Shown: positions 51,004-60,961 of the stretch, piece after piece
How the letters are laid out: the number at the start of each line of letters is the position of its first letter
Position numbering within the stretch: the stretch's first letter is position 1
NCBI RefSeq assembly: GCF_030161475.1
Contig: NZ_BSUG01000020.1
Coordinates: 1 to 64,000, forward strand
From: Tetragenococcus halophilus subsp. flandriensis
GTDB lineage: Bacteria; Bacillota; Bacilli; Lactobacillales; Enterococcaceae
Length of the DNA: 64,000 bases
Direction of reading: 5' to 3'
The notes under the pieces: generated by a model
Database searches by the model: none
Seen by the model: only the letters and a program-made list of their open reading frames with translations
What the model was told of the DNA's origin: nothing
Position numbers and translations under genes: made by a program

Positions 51004-52287
51004 TTAACACTTCCTTTTTGCTAAATACTGGATATCTTGAAAAAAATGAGGATAAGATACAGCAATCGCTTCTGGATTTTCTAGCTCTACATCTCCCCTG
51101 CTAATAAGTGCTGCAATTTGTAACATCATGCCGATTCGATGGTCTTTATGACTAGAGACTTTGGCGGCATGCAAAGTTGTTTTTCCTTTAATAAGCAGTC
51201 CATCATCTGTTGTAACGATATTTGCGCCCATTTTTTTCAATTCTTGCGCGGTTGTATCAATTCGGTTTGTTTCTTTTACTTTCAATTCTTGCGCATCTTT
51301 GATCACTGTCATTCCTTTTGCTTGAGTGGCTAGTAATGCTATAATGGGCAATTCATCAATGACGCGTGGAATCAAGGAACCCTCGATGGTCGTTGCTTTT
51401 AATTCTGAACTTTTTACTATTAAGGTCGCAGCATTATTTTTTTGATCTGTTTGTGTAAATTGGATATTTGCTCCCATCTCTTGCATGACATCAATAATGC
51501 CAGTACGAGTAGGATTGAGACCAACATTTTTTAAAGTTATCTTACTATTTGGAACAATAGCGCCTGCGACTAAAAAGAAAGCAGCTGAAGAGATATCTCC
51601 GGGAACAAGTAATTCTTGTCCTTGTAGTCTTTGAGAACCAGAAAGCGTAATTGTTTTTTTGCTAACTTGAATGTTTCCGCCAAATTGTCTAATCATCTCT
51701 TCTGTGTGGTTGCGAGAGACTTCTTTTTCAATGATCTTTGTCGTGCCCACAGCTTGCAATGCTGCAAAAAGAATAGCAGATTTTACTTGAGCACTTGCGA
51801 TCGGCATATGATATTCAATCGCTTGTAATTTAGTATTCGTTTTTACCGTAATGGGCGGAAACTCACTATGATTGTTGCCGGTTATTTCTGCACCCATTTG
51901 TTTCAAAGGATCCATCACTCGTGCCATAGGACGCTGATTTAATGAAGCGTCCCCGGATAATGTTGTTTCAAAAGATGTAGCTGCTAAAATTCCCAAAAGT
52001 AAACGCATTGTTGTTCCCGAGTTTCCTACATTAATAACACTATTTGCCGGTTTTAAACCCGCAGGACCTACACCAGTTATCCTGATAGTTTTTTTATCAT
52101 CATGGATAGGAACGCCTAGTGCTTGAAAAGCTTGTAATGTATTCAAACAGTCTTCTGCTCGTAAAAAGTTATGAATGGTCGTTTGCCCTTCAGCGATTGC
52201 ACCGAACATAATACTACGATGGGCAATAGATTTATCTGAGGGTATTTCAACTGTACCTTGCAAGTAATCAGCATTTATTAATTTCAT
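51004..52287 (-). CDS. aroA: EPSP synthase (3-phosphoshikimate 1-carboxyvinyltransferase)
   Basis: A 427-residue EPSP synthase joining shikimate-3-phosphate and PEP. Features: [13 protein letters not shown] near the start, [16 protein letters not shown], the RPMARV loop and the C-terminal [13 protein letters not shown]. The NSGTTMR loop reads [20 protein letters not shown], of the Gram-positive kind. ATG 52287 lies behind AAGGAGGAG; an upstream in-frame codon at 52314 would overlap tyrA and lacks a site. Confidence 0.95.
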   Translation of the reverse strand: MKLINADYLQGTVEIPSDKSIAHRSIMFGAIAEGQTTIHNFLRAEDCLNTLQAFQALGVPIHDDKKTIRITGVGPAGLKPANSVINVGNSGTTMRLLLGILAATSFETTLSGDASLNQRPMARVMDPLKQMGAEITGNNHSEFPPITVKTNTKLQAIEYHMPIASAQVKSAILFAALQAVGTTKIIEKEVSRNHTEEMIRQFGGNIQVSKKTITLSGSQRLQGQELLVPGDISSAAFFLVAGAIVPNSKITLKNVGLNPTRTGIIDVMQEMGANIQFTQTDQKNNAATLIVKSSELKATTIEGSLIPRVIDELPIIALLATQAKGMTVIKDAQELKVKETNRIDTTAQELKKMGANIVTTDDGLLIKGKTTLHAAKVSSHKDHRIGMMLQIAALISRGDVELENPEAIAVSYPHFFQDIQYLAKRKC

Positions 52288-52298
52288 ATTTCTCCTCC

Positions 52299-53393
52299 TT
52301 AGGCGAAACGACAATGATAATCGGTATTTTCTTCAATATAGACCTTTGCCGCCTGCAAATCTTCTTCTGTTTTAAAAGTTAATTGTAATACGCCGCTGAT
52401 TTCTTCGCGCGTTTCTAAAATTTTAATATTGGTTAAAGAAATTTGAAATTTCCCCAGTAAACCAGTAATTTCGGCAATACTACCTGGTTGATCCGGCACA
52501 TCCACAAATAAATCATAAAAAGCAGGTATAGCTCCCTTGTCATCGATCGGAAGATGATCGCGCAAGTCTTTGGCATTAGCAAAAAATTGTTGTATTTGCT
52601 TGCCATCTCCAGCTTTTAATAAAGTAGAAATTTCAGAAACCTTTATTTGCCACTGCTCTATCAGCTCTAGCAATATTTGACGATTGCTCAGCAAAATATC
52701 AGTCCACATCTGCGGATCAGATGAAGCGATTCGCGTGATATCACGAAAACCGCCTGCTGCTAATTGTTGTGCTCGTGGATATTTTTGGTTAAAAAAATCT
52801 GCTTGCTCGACTAGCGCCGAAGCAATAATATGTGGTAAATGGCTTAACATGCCGGTGATTTCATCATGCTCTTCTGGTTTTAGTAATACGTATTTTGCTC
52901 TTGTACCCAAAAACAATTTTTTTAATTGTTCAACTTGATGCTTTTGTTCTTTATATATAGGGGTAAAAATATAATAAGCATTTTCAAAAAGAAATTCATC
53001 GCATGCTAGAATTCCTGATTTATGAGAACCAGCCATTGGATGCCCACCAATGAAATTTAAATGGTAAAAACTTGCTATTTCCACCATTTTTTGTTTTGTA
53101 CTCCCGGTATCTGTAATAATTACTTCCTTTTTTAATGGAAGTGCTGCTAATTTTTTCAAATAATGTTGTGCGATCATTATAGGAACAGCTAATAGGATAA
53201 CATCGCTATTTATTGCAGTTTCAGCAAAGTCTTGTGGAATTTGGTCAACGATTTTATTTTCTTTTGCTATTTTACTTGTTTCTTCATTATCCCAACCATA
53301 CAAAAAAACATGGGGGTGCTCTTTTTTTATACATACAGCCAAAGATGAACCGATTAAACCTAGCCCGATGATCATAATATTTTGTTTTGACAT
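52299..53393 (-). CDS. tyrA: Prephenate dehydrogenase
   Basis: A 364-residue prephenate dehydrogenase making 4-hydroxyphenylpyruvate for tyrosine. NAD-binding [13 protein letters not shown], catalytic His in [12 protein letters not shown], and the [17 protein letters not shown] helix. A C-terminal ACT domain (about 295-364, [19 protein letters not shown]) should sense Tyr. It is 11 bases after aroC in the operon. Confidence 0.95.
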   Translation of the reverse strand: MSKQNIMIIGLGLIGSSLAVCIKKEHPHVFLYGWDNEETSKIAKENKIVDQIPQDFAETAINSDVILLAVPIMIAQHYLKKLAALPLKKEVIITDTGSTKQKMVEIASFYHLNFIGGHPMAGSHKSGILACDEFLFENAYYIFTPIYKEQKHQVEQLKKLFLGTRAKYVLLKPEEHDEITGMLSHLPHIIASALVEQADFFNQKYPRAQQLAAGGFRDITRIASSDPQMWTDILLSNRQILLELIEQWQIKVSEISTLLKAGDGKQIQQFFANAKDLRDHLPIDDKGAIPAFYDLFVDVPDQPGSIAEITGLLGKFQISLTNIKILETREEISGVLQLTFKTEEDLQAAKVYIEENTDYHCRFA

Positions 53394-53404
53394 GCGAAGT
53401 TCTC

Positions 53405-54571
53405 CTAATAATTTTTTAGATACTCTCGGTAATTTGTGACGGCCTCTTGTAATTCTGTAAATGAATCACTAGAAAATTTTTCTAAGATTTCTTGTGCAAC
53501 AACTGTGGCCACAACATTTTCACAAACAACGCTAGCTGCTGGGACTGCTGTACTATCGGAACGTTCCACACTAGCCTTATAAGCTTCTTTGCTATCGATA
53601 TCAACACTTTTTAATGGTTTATACAAAGTAGGAATAGGTTTCATAACCCCACGAACAACAATCGGTTGACCATTTGTCATTCCTCCTTCAAATCCTCCTA
53701 GATTGTTTGAGCGACGAGTGTAGCCTTCCTCTTCACTCCAAATAATTTCATCCATCACCTTTGAACCAGTTAGTTTCCCAGCCTCAAATCCTACGCCAAA
53801 TTCTGCGCCTTTAAAGGCGTTAATACTCACCACTGCTTGGGCGATTTTAGCATCTAATTTTTTATCCCATTGTACATAACTTCCCAGCCCAGCAGGAACG
53901 CCTCCTACTAAAACTTCTACGATACCCCCGATGGTATCACCGTTTTTCTTTGTTTGATCGATCAAATCGCGGATAGGCTGTTCAACCTTTGGATCAATAA
54001 CTCTTACATCAGAAGCTTCGGATTTCTCTTTAATTTCTTTAAGGTTAATCGCCTCAGGTATTGTAGACTCAATGCCACCTAACATGCGGACGTGTCCTGC
54101 CACTTCAATACCAAGTTCTTTCAATATTTTTTTACTTACTGCACCAATAGCTGTACGTAATGCAGTTTCTCTAGCTGACGACCGTTCCAACACATTACGC
54201 AAATCCTGATGATGATATTTCATACCGCCAGCTAAATCTGCGTGGCCTGGACGGGGTCTAGCCACTCGCCGCATTTTTTTTTGCTTTTCAGGCACAGCTT
54301 CTATTCCCATAACTTTTTGCCAATTTTTCCAGTCTTTATTTTCAATAACTAAGGTTAACGGTGATCCTAATGTTTTTCCGTGGCGCAAGCCTGAAGTAAT
54401 TTGCACTTGATCGGTCTCGATGATCATTCTACCGCCTCGGCCATAACCGACTTGCCGACGAGCTAGTTCGTCATTGATATCTTCTGGTGATAAAGCTAAA
54501 CCTGCTGGTAAACCTTCAATAATTGCAGTTAATTGCGGTCCGTGTGATTCTCCTGCTGTGATATAGCGCAT
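53405..54571 (-). CDS. aroC: Chorismate synthase
   Basis: A 388-residue chorismate synthase, FMN-dependent, converting EPSP to chorismate. Signatures: [14 protein letters not shown] at the start, [21 protein letters not shown], and [15 protein letters not shown]. Near the end [13 protein letters not shown]. Length and motifs normal. Gene spacing of about 11-14 bases to both neighbours. Confidence 0.96.
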   Translation of the reverse strand: MRYITAGESHGPQLTAIIEGLPAGLALSPEDINDELARRQVGYGRGGRMIIETDQVQITSGLRHGKTLGSPLTLVIENKDWKNWQKVMGIEAVPEKQKKMRRVARPRPGHADLAGGMKYHHQDLRNVLERSSARETALRTAIGAVSKKILKELGIEVAGHVRMLGGIESTIPEAINLKEIKEKSEASDVRVIDPKVEQPIRDLIDQTKKNGDTIGGIVEVLVGGVPAGLGSYVQWDKKLDAKIAQAVVSINAFKGAEFGVGFEAGKLTGSKVMDEIIWSEEEGYTRRSNNLGGFEGGMTNGQPIVVRGVMKPIPTLYKPLKSVDIDSKEAYKASVERSDSTAVPAASVVCENVVATVVAQEILEKFSSDSFTELQEAVTNYREYLKNY

Positions 54572-54585
54572 AATTTAGTTCTCCT

Positions 54586-55644
54586 TTATAAGTATTCTTT
54601 CATTTTTTCCAAACGAATAGGGACGATCTTAGCTTGACCGATTTTTTCTAGCAAAATAATGTTTAACTGATCGTCTCTTACTTTTTTATCATGAACGATC
54701 GCTTCATTGATCGGTGATGGATCCCAATCTGCAAGATCAGTAGGTAAATGAAACTTATCTAATATTTGCTGTAATTTTATTGCTGTTGTTTTAGCTGTTA
54801 GTCCAATTTCTTCGGCATGTTCTGTAATCTTTAGCATGCCAATCGCCACACTTTCGCCATGACTGATTTTACCGTAACCAACTGTTTTTTCAATTGCATG
54901 ACCAATTGTATGACCAAAATTCAGTATTAAACGTTGATTTTGATCGAATTCATCTTTTTCAACCACCTCTTGTTTTACTTTTAAAGCGGCAATGATGACA
55001 TCTTCAGCATGTTGTCTTAAATCAACTGTATCCTGCAAACGATCAAGGTATTGCCATAATTGATCGTCAGCGATCGCCGCTGCTTTGACAATTTCAGCAA
55101 TGCCTTCTTCTAAGTGTTTTTGGGGCAAAGTGGACAAAACATCCGGGTCGATAAGAACACCTTCAGGTTGATAAAATGTGCCTACTAAATTTTTAGCTGC
55201 AACTGTATTTACAGCAGTTTTACCCCCAATGCTAGAATCTACTTGTGCTAGTAAAGATGTAGGCACTTGTACAAAAGCTAGTCCCCGCATATAAGTTGCA
55301 GCCACAAAACCAGCTAGATCACCGATAACACCGCCACCTAAGGCGATGATACCATCACTTTTAGTAAAATGATTTTGCGCCAATTCAGCATAAAGCTTTT
55401 CTGCCATATCTAAAGACTTACTATTCTCACCACTTGGAACTTCCATAATAGTGACTGCAAATCCACTATCTGTAAGTGATGTTTCAACTTCTTGTGTGTA
55501 AAGTTGGTTTACTGTGCTATCTGTAATAATAGCGATTTTGCGCTTGGACCAAATATCTTTTAGCCACTCGCCGATGTTGGTTAAGCTGCTTTTCTGAATT
55601 TTTATCTGATAATTGTGTTCTTTTAAATTGACGGTTAGCAGCAT
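54586..55644 (-). CDS. aroB: 3-dehydroquinate synthase
   Basis: A 352-residue 3-dehydroquinate synthase, NAD- and Zn-dependent. GGGVIGDLAGFVAATYMRG is the NAD-binding part; zinc ligands are Glu in EGIAEIVKAA and His in LNFGHTIGHAIE and SHGESVAIGM. Start ATG 55644, behind GGGAGGTAG; an earlier TTG 55659 falls in the ribosome site. The aroD dehydratase of the pathway is not in this cluster. Confidence 0.95.
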   Translation of the reverse strand: MLLTVNLKEHNYQIKIQKSSLTNIGEWLKDIWSKRKIAIITDSTVNQLYTQEVETSLTDSGFAVTIMEVPSGENSKSLDMAEKLYAELAQNHFTKSDGIIALGGGVIGDLAGFVAATYMRGLAFVQVPTSLLAQVDSSIGGKTAVNTVAAKNLVGTFYQPEGVLIDPDVLSTLPQKHLEEGIAEIVKAAAIADDQLWQYLDRLQDTVDLRQHAEDVIIAALKVKQEVVEKDEFDQNQRLILNFGHTIGHAIEKTVGYGKISHGESVAIGMLKITEHAEEIGLTAKTTAIKLQQILDKFHLPTDLADWDPSPINEAIVHDKKVRDDQLNIILLEKIGQAKIVPIRLEKMKEYL

Positions 55645-55648
55645 TTTT

Positions 55649-56689
55649 CTACCTCCCAACAGTAAGCGATTCTAATGAATGGATCTCATTCATAGCTGAA
55701 TTTAACACTTCAATTTCTTGCATCATTTTAAGGTAAGTATCTTCATTTAATGACTGCTGTCCATCTGACCAAGCATTTTCTGGGTCTGGATGGATTTCAA
55801 CGATCATTCCATCAGCTCCTGCTGCAACTCCAGCACGAGCCATTGGTGGCACTAAATCCCATACACCTGTACCGTGACTCGGGTCTACAATGATCGGAAA
55901 ATGACTCATTTTTTTAATCAAAGGAACAGCGCTTAAATCAAATGTATTACGCGTAGCATCTTCAAAAGTTCGGATCCCTCTTTCAATAAATATCACTGGA
56001 CTTTTTCCTGCAACTGCCACGTACTCTGCTGCATTAAGCCATTCATTGATCGTACCAGAAATTCCTCGTTTTAAGCCGATGGGCTTACCCGTTTTCCCTA
56101 CAGCTGCTAGCAGTTTAAAGTTTTGCATATTACGTGCACCAATTTGTAAAATGTCACTGTATTGCGCAACCAAATCAATATGAGATTCATCCATGACTTC
56201 AGTGATAACTTTCATATCCAGTTCATCTGCCGCCTGTCTTAAGTATTTTAGACCTTCTTCTTCCAAGCCTTGAAAAGCATACGGGGAAGTCCGAGGTTTA
56301 AAAGCACCACCTCTTAAAATCTTTGCGCCACCAGCTTTAGCTATTTGAGCAGTTTGTCTAATTTGATCCAAGCCCTCTACTGAACAAGGACCTGCCATCG
56401 TAATAAAACTTCCGTCTCCGATTTTAACGCCATCTACATCCACTACTGTATCTTGCGGATGAAATTCACGGGAAGTTAATTTATAGGTATTACTGATACG
56501 AATCGTCGTATCTACTCCTTCATAACTACGAAAGGCAATATCTTGCACACTTCGCGTGTCTCCTAGCAAACCTAAAACCACCTGTTCTTTACCTTGATTG
56601 ATTTGTACATCTAAACCGATATCTTTGATTCGATCGATCACGCTAGTTACTTGTTTTTTTGTTGCGCTTGGTTTCATAATAATAATCAT
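55649..56689 (-). CDS. aroF: DAHP synthase (3-deoxy-7-phosphoheptulonate synthase), type I-beta
   Basis: A 346-residue DAHP synthase, the first step of the shikimate pathway, joining PEP and erythrose-4-phosphate. The N-terminal 70 residues are an ACT-like regulatory domain. The barrel has MAGPCSVEG, GGAFKPRTSPYAFQG, IGARNMQNF, GLKRG and PIIVDPSHGTG. Members with this N-terminal domain are often inhibited by Tyr or Phe, which would fit the Tyr/Phe leader upstream. Ribosome site AAGGTGAGGG. Confidence 0.93.
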   Translation of the reverse strand: MIIIMKPSATKKQVTSVIDRIKDIGLDVQINQGKEQVVLGLLGDTRSVQDIAFRSYEGVDTTIRISNTYKLTSREFHPQDTVVDVDGVKIGDGSFITMAGPCSVEGLDQIRQTAQIAKAGGAKILRGGAFKPRTSPYAFQGLEEEGLKYLRQAADELDMKVITEVMDESHIDLVAQYSDILQIGARNMQNFKLLAAVGKTGKPIGLKRGISGTINEWLNAAEYVAVAGKSPVIFIERGIRTFEDATRNTFDLSAVPLIKKMSHFPIIVDPSHGTGVWDLVPPMARAGVAAGADGMIVEIHPDPENAWSDGQQSLNEDTYLKMMQEIEVLNSAMNEIHSLESLTVGR

Positions 56690-56708
56690 AGTTATTCCCT
56701 CACCTTTT

Positions 56709-57572
56709 TTATATTTCTTCTAAGATCGTTTGAATCTTTTCTACGGGCATTTTTTTATGGGTCCATAATTCAAAAGAAGCAGCTCCTTGATATAACAACA
56801 TTCCTAGCCCGTTTAAAGTCCTTGCCCCCTGTTTTTTGGCTTGTTTTAATAAATAGCTTTCTCTTGGCTGATAAATCGAATCATAAACCACTAAATCTTC
56901 TCTTATAACCGAAAAATCATTGATTGGACTTTCGTTTTCTTTCATACCTATACTGGTAGCATTGACTAATATATCTGAATCATTCACCGCTTTTTTAAAG
57001 CACTCATCATCATAAAAGTTGTTTAGAGTGACGCTACAGGATGTTTGTCTTTGAATATCCTTGATTTTTTCTTTCATTTGTTCAAAGCGAGGACCTGCTC
57101 GACTAAATATATGAATCTTTGCCATCCCTTCTAAAGCTGCCTGGCAAACCATAGCGGTGGCAGCGCCTCCTGCTCCTAAAATAGTCATCGTCTTATCTTT
57201 ATAAGTAATCCCTGCACTTTGTAGGCTTTGCATAAAACCAATACCGTCAGTGTTATAACCAAATAGCTTCTTATCGCGTAAAACAATAGTATTGGCTGCA
57301 CCAATCAAATGACAACTCTTTGAGTAGTGATCTAAATACTGTAATACGGTATTTTTGTGAGGCATGGATACATTAGCGCCTAACATATTAAAAGTAAATA
57401 TAGATTTTAAGGCTTCTTCTATCTGCCCTTCTGGTATTTCAAAAGCAAGATAAATGGCATCTGAATTTGTTAGTTGAAAAGCTAGACTTTGCATTTTAGG
57501 TGACAGACTATGTTTGGCCGGATAAGCAAAAAAGCCAACTAATCTAGTCTTTCCATTGATTTGTACTTCCAT
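56709..57572 (-). CDS. aroE: Shikimate dehydrogenase
   Basis: A 287-residue NADP-dependent shikimate dehydrogenase. Substrate-binding AYPAKHSLSPKMQ, catalytic Lys and Asp in VSMPHKNTV and YNTDGIGF, and cofactor motif ILGAGGAATAM. End pattern GLGMLLYQGAASFELW. First structural gene of the operon, directly after the attenuator; AAAAGGAGG ribosome site. Confidence 0.95.
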   Translation of the reverse strand: MEVQINGKTRLVGFFAYPAKHSLSPKMQSLAFQLTNSDAIYLAFEIPEGQIEEALKSIFTFNMLGANVSMPHKNTVLQYLDHYSKSCHLIGAANTIVLRDKKLFGYNTDGIGFMQSLQSAGITYKDKTMTILGAGGAATAMVCQAALEGMAKIHIFSRAGPRFEQMKEKIKDIQRQTSCSVTLNNFYDDECFKKAVNDSDILVNATSIGMKENESPINDFSVIREDLVVYDSIYQPRESYLLKQAKKQGARTLNGLGMLLYQGAASFELWTHKKMPVEKIQTILEEI

Positions 57573-57600
57573 TTTTTCCTCCTTTTAAAATACTTTAAAA

Positions 57601-57790
57601 TAAAAAAGGTGTCCGCTAAGTTAAAAAACTATAGCGAACACCTTTATAAGTGTCTACATCATTGAAATTTATTAGTAGGCTCGCTATAGATTTTTATCGA
57701 TCTATGCGGCCTTTTGTCATCTCAAAATCCTCTAGCCATCATAGATACAAACGCTGTTGTGTTTGTATCCACGATTTTATGAATACAAAC
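57601..57790 (-). promoter_or_regulatory. aro operon attenuator: chain of alternative hairpins
   Basis: Reading 5' to 3' on the - strand, successive segments pair with either neighbour. Segment 0 at 57781-57790 pairs with segment 1 at 57761-57770 (GTTTGTAT / ATACAAAC). Segment 1 also pairs with 2 at 57740-57752 (GATACAAAC / GTTTGTATC). Segment 2 also pairs with 3 at 57700-57708 (ATCTATG / CATAGAT). Segment 3 also pairs with 4 at 57678-57691. Segment 4 also pairs with 5 at 57629-57645 (CTATAGCGA / TCGCTATAG). Segment 5 also pairs with 6 at 57601-57620 in a terminator ending TTTTTT. Confidence 0.85.
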
Positions 57791-57847
57791 CTATCTAAAA
57801 TAGCTAAAGTAATAATTATTCAGTTGTATTTGCATTAATTTTATCAT
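57791..57847 (-). CDS. Aromatic leader peptide of the aro operon
   Basis: An 18-residue peptide, MIKLMQIQLNNYYFSYFR, with three Tyr and two Phe in its last seven residues. GGAG lies nine bases before the ATG. Its stop codon touches segment 0 of the attenuator, so a ribosome at the stop would cover segment 0, while one stalled at the Tyr/Phe codons would leave it free. This is the arrangement of leader-peptide attenuation. Confidence 0.85.
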   Translation of the reverse strand: MIKLMQIQLNNYYFSYFR

Positions 57848-57882
57848 AAAAAATCGCTCCAAACTGAATTGAGATTGAACTT

Positions 57883-57911
57883 AGTATAGAGCTAAGCTAG
57901 AAGAATGTCAA
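57883..57911 (-). promoter_or_regulatory. Promoter of the aro leader
   Basis: On the - strand TTGACA (57911-57906) and TATACT (57888-57883) with a 17-bp spacer, 36 bases before the leader peptide. The -35 begins 16 bases after the stop of the ABC ATPase gene. Confidence 0.85.
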
Positions 57912-57926
57912 CAATTTTTTCAATTT

Positions 57927-58691
57927 TCAATTGATTTCCTCGAAAAATTGCAACAAATCAGTCATCGTTAGCTTAGCTTTTTCCTTTTCATTTAAATCTT
58001 GAATAATTTTTCCCTTTTGCATGACGATCATACGGTTACCATATTGTAAGGCGTCTTCCATTCGATGGGTGATCATTAAACAAGTTAACTGTTGTTCTTT
58101 GATTCGCTGAGCAGTAATATTCATCAATAATTTAGAAGTCTTAGGGTCAAGGGCTGCTGTATGTTCGTCTAAAAGTAACAATTCTGGCGTTTGAATGGTT
58201 GCCATCAATAAACTTAAAGCTTGTCTTTGCCCCCCTGACAAATTACCTGTAGGTGTATTCAGATGATTTTCTAACCCATTACCAACTTCTTTGGTTAATT
58301 CATAAAAATTATCCAGATTTTGTTTTAATTGACGTAAACGGAAACGTCTCTTTTTTCCACGACTTTTAGCTAATAATAAATTTTCTGCCACTGTCATTCT
58401 AGGCGCTGTTCCCATCTTAGGATCTTGAAAGACACGGGAGATAAGAGAAGCACGGTTTTCTTCACTTTCTTGTGTAAGGTCTTGATCCTCAATAAGGATT
58501 TTACCTGAAGACAGGGGCATAGTACCAGAAATTGTATTAAATAAAGTACTTTTTCCGGCGCCATTACCGCCTAAAACAGTGATAAATTCGTTTTCTTGGA
58601 TAGAAAGATTAATATGATCCAATAAAACCTTCTTTTCCTTAGGTCCATTATTAATTAATTTCGCTGCATTTTGCATTTCTAAAACGCTCAT
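57927..58691 (-). CDS. trpZ: ABC transporter ATPase, tryptophan-type uptake
   Basis: A 254-residue ABC ATPase. Walker A LGGNGAGKSTLFN, signature LSGGQRQALSLL, Walker B ELLLLDEHTAALD, then the switch His in MITHRMEDAL. With the overlapping permease and binding protein genes it forms an importer of the TrpXYZ kind. No terminator separates it from the aro promoter, so transcripts may run on into the aro leader. The substrate is inferred from the leader upstream of the operon. Confidence 0.85.
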   Translation of the reverse strand: MSVLEMQNAAKLINNGPKEKKVLLDHINLSIQENEFITVLGGNGAGKSTLFNTISGTMPLSSGKILIEDQDLTQESEENRASLISRVFQDPKMGTAPRMTVAENLLLAKSRGKKRRFRLRQLKQNLDNFYELTKEVGNGLENHLNTPTGNLSGGQRQALSLLMATIQTPELLLLDEHTAALDPKTSKLLMNITAQRIKEQQLTCLMITHRMEDALQYGNRMIVMQKGKIIQDLNEKEKAKLTMTDLLQFFEEIN

Positions 58692-59575
58692 TTTTCTCCC
58701 TCGCTTTCAAAACCCGTTTTTAACCGTAGTTTTTCTTTAAATTGTGGAATTAATAGACATATAGCTAAGACGATAGAAGAAAATAGTTTCAGATAAGTCG
58801 TATCAAAGCCTAGACGAATAATCAATAAGATTAATAACTGATAGATGATACTACCGATTACAATTGCCAGTAATCGTTCAAAAAATGTCAATTCTCCGTA
58901 TAAAACTTCTCCAATAATAATCGAAGATAGGCCAATTACGATAACGCCTATCCCTTTGTTTACATCGGCATAACCATCATTTTGTGCGATTAAAGCTCCC
59001 GATAAAGCAATGACACCATTGGAAAGTACTAAACCGGTAATTTTCATTCGATCTGTCTTAATCCCTAACGATTTAGCCATATTTTCATTATCTCCTGTAG
59101 CGATATAACTTTGACCAAATTCTGTACTAAAGAAAAAGAACAAAATAGCAATGATGACAATAACGACCGATAAGCCGAGAAATACCGTGTCAAAGTTTGG
59201 TGGTAAGTTCATATCAGTAAAGAAGTTCAAGACATTTGATTGATTCAATAAAGATAAATTAGGTGACTGCATAACAAATAACATCACCGAATTTAAAGCT
59301 GACATGACAAGGATTCCTGACAAAATAACTGGGATTTTCCCTTTAGTATACAAAAAGCCAGTGACAAGCCCGGCACACATCCCCGCTAAAACACCTAAAA
59401 GCGTGGCAACGATGGGTGAAAATCCGTTAATGATCGCTGTAACACAGACAGCCCCACCTAGTGGAAATGAACCTTCAGTTGTCATATCCGGAAAGTTCAG
59501 GATCCGATAGGTCATGAAAATCCCCAAACCAAGTACACTCCATAATAAGCCTTGTCCAATTGATGATATGATCAT
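58688..59575 (-). CDS. trpY: ABC transporter permease, tryptophan-type uptake
   Basis: A 295-residue permease with about eight or nine membrane helices, of the branched-chain amino acid/ribose permease type, with DMTTEGSFPLGGAV near the N-terminus and the EFGQSYIATGDNENMAKSLG loop that contacts the ATPase. Four-base overlaps with the genes on both sides give a tight operon. Substrate inferred to be tryptophan from the upstream Trp-rich leader. Confidence 0.85.
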   Translation of the reverse strand: MIISSIGQGLLWSVLGLGIFMTYRILNFPDMTTEGSFPLGGAVCVTAIINGFSPIVATLLGVLAGMCAGLVTGFLYTKGKIPVILSGILVMSALNSVMLFVMQSPNLSLLNQSNVLNFFTDMNLPPNFDTVFLGLSVVIVIIAILFFFFSTEFGQSYIATGDNENMAKSLGIKTDRMKITGLVLSNGVIALSGALIAQNDGYADVNKGIGVIVIGLSSIIIGEVLYGELTFFERLLAIVIGSIIYQLLILLIIRLGFDTTYLKLFSSIVLAICLLIPQFKEKLRLKTGFESEGEK

Positions 59576-60591
59576 TCGTCTTCCTCCTCTACATAAGTCG
59601 CCTCATCTGTAACTGATTCAGGTAAGTCGATATTTAACTCTTCTGCTTGTTCTTTGTTAACGATAACGTCTCCTGTATCAAAAGTATAAATAGGTGTGCT
59701 TGCAGGATTTGCACTACCATCAAGTATATCGGCTAGCATTTCACCGGATTTAACCCCTAGATCATACTGATTTACGCCAATAGTAGCCAGACCGCCTTGT
59801 TTAACCATGCTATCTACAGAAGGAATAATAGGGACATCCTTTTTATTTGCCTCATTTACCACTGTGGGCATAGCATTAGCAATAGTATTATCTAAAGGAA
59901 TGTAAATCATGTCCACTTCGTCTCCCATCGTCTGTACTGTTTGGGTGATTTCATTAGCTGAAGGTACAGGATAGTCTTCTACTTGATAACCTGCTTTTTC
60001 CGCTTCTTTTGTCGCTTCGGCTACTTGATATTTTGAATTGTCTTCAGTAGAGGAATATAAAATCCCCACTTTTTCCGCTTCAGGTAATAACTCTTGAGCT
60101 AGCTCCATTTGTTGATCCACGGGTGCTTTATCTGATACTCCAGTAAGATTGCCGCCAGGCTCGTCCATATCATCGACCAAATTTGCGCCCACCGGATCAG
60201 TAACTGCACCTAAAACGGTAGGGATATCTTCTGTAGTATTGGCCAGACTTTGTGCAGCCGGAGTAGCGATCCCCACTAAAGCATCAGGCGTATCTTGTAC
60301 CAATTGTTGGCTCATTGTTTCTAACTTACTTTGGTCGGCTTGACCATTTTGGTATTCAATCGTTAAATTTTCGCCTTCAGTATAGCCATTTTCTTCAAGA
60401 CCGTCTACTACACCTCGTCTGATTTCATTTAAAGCAGGATGACTGACATATTGCAATATACCTACAGCTTTATTTTCGTTGTCCGTATTTGCCTCTTCTA
60501 CATTACTTGATTTACCGATCTCAAAAACGAAGGTAATGATAAGTGTTGCAAATAAGACAATAATAGTTAAAATAAGTCCTCTATTTTTCAT
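59572..60591 (-). CDS. trpX: ABC transporter substrate-binding protein, TrpX family
   Basis: A 339-residue binding protein of the ABC_sub_bind (TrpX) family. An N-terminal membrane anchor (about 5-23) without lipobox Cys holds it outside the cell. The ligand domain begins VGILQYVSHPALNEIRRG and has the family patterns DALVGIATPAAQSLAN and VTDPVGANLVDD. ATG 60591 lies behind GAGGAAAG; the in-frame codon at 60615 is less likely. The Trp leader peptide upstream supports tryptophan or a close relative as ligand. Confidence 0.85.
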   Translation of the reverse strand: MKNRGLILTIIVLFATLIITFVFEIGKSSNVEEANTDNENKAVGILQYVSHPALNEIRRGVVDGLEENGYTEGENLTIEYQNGQADQSKLETMSQQLVQDTPDALVGIATPAAQSLANTTEDIPTVLGAVTDPVGANLVDDMDEPGGNLTGVSDKAPVDQQMELAQELLPEAEKVGILYSSTEDNSKYQVAEATKEAEKAGYQVEDYPVPSANEITQTVQTMGDEVDMIYIPLDNTIANAMPTVVNEANKKDVPIIPSVDSMVKQGGLATIGVNQYDLGVKSGEMLADILDGSANPASTPIYTFDTGDVIVNKEQAEELNIDLPESVTDEATYVEEEDE

Positions 60592-60654
60592 TAGCTTTCC
60601 TCTTTCTTTAAACATTTTAACGATAAAAAGAACACTATAAGTTTTTCATACATT

Positions 60655-60792
60655 TCGGTCACTACGGGCGCTTCGCTCCCCTAGTACTGTTCATCACTTC
60701 GCTTACGCTTCGATCTCATCAAGGTCTAAGCGACAAGTCGCTAAGGCCTTGAAGGATCTACTCTCAGCTCCTTTCAGTCGCTAAATCGTAGT
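60655..60792. other. Compact GC-rich structured insert in the trpX leader
   Basis: About 138 bases, less AT-rich than all surroundings. Closing stem ACTACG (60661-60666) / CGTAGT (60787-60792), and inside it hairpins GGGCGCTTCGCTCCC and CAAGGTCTAAGCGAC / GTCGCTAAGGCCTTG (60720-60751). No coding frame. It looks like a small mobile repeat or a structured RNA. It lies between the terminator and trpX. Confidence 0.5.
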
Positions 60793-60800
60793 AATTCACA

Positions 60801-60961
60801 GCATAAAAAAAGACAATTGTCTTTGCGGCAACTGTCTTAACAACAAAAACCGCATAGATGGATGATCTATGCGGCGTTTTCTTATATGTAGACCGGCATA
60901 GATACAAAACTTTAGAGTGCTCTTCTAAAAAGTTGTATCTATAGGAAGAATAAAAAACCTA
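60801..60961 (-). promoter_or_regulatory. trp transporter attenuator: alternative hairpins and terminators
   Basis: On the - strand: segment 1 (60924-60942, ATAGATACAA) pairs with segment 2 (60893-60916, TTGTATCTAT). Segment 2 also pairs with 3 (ATCTATG-CGG / CCG-CATAGAT). Segment 3 pairs with 4 in a perfect 10-bp terminator stem at 60850-60874 (CCGCATAGAT / ATCTATGCGG) followed by TTTTTGTT. A second terminator-like hairpin AAGACA / TGTCTT with TTTTTTT lies at 60801-60838. GTTGTAT at the end of the leader peptide gene can pair with ATACAAC of segment 1. Confidence 0.85.
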
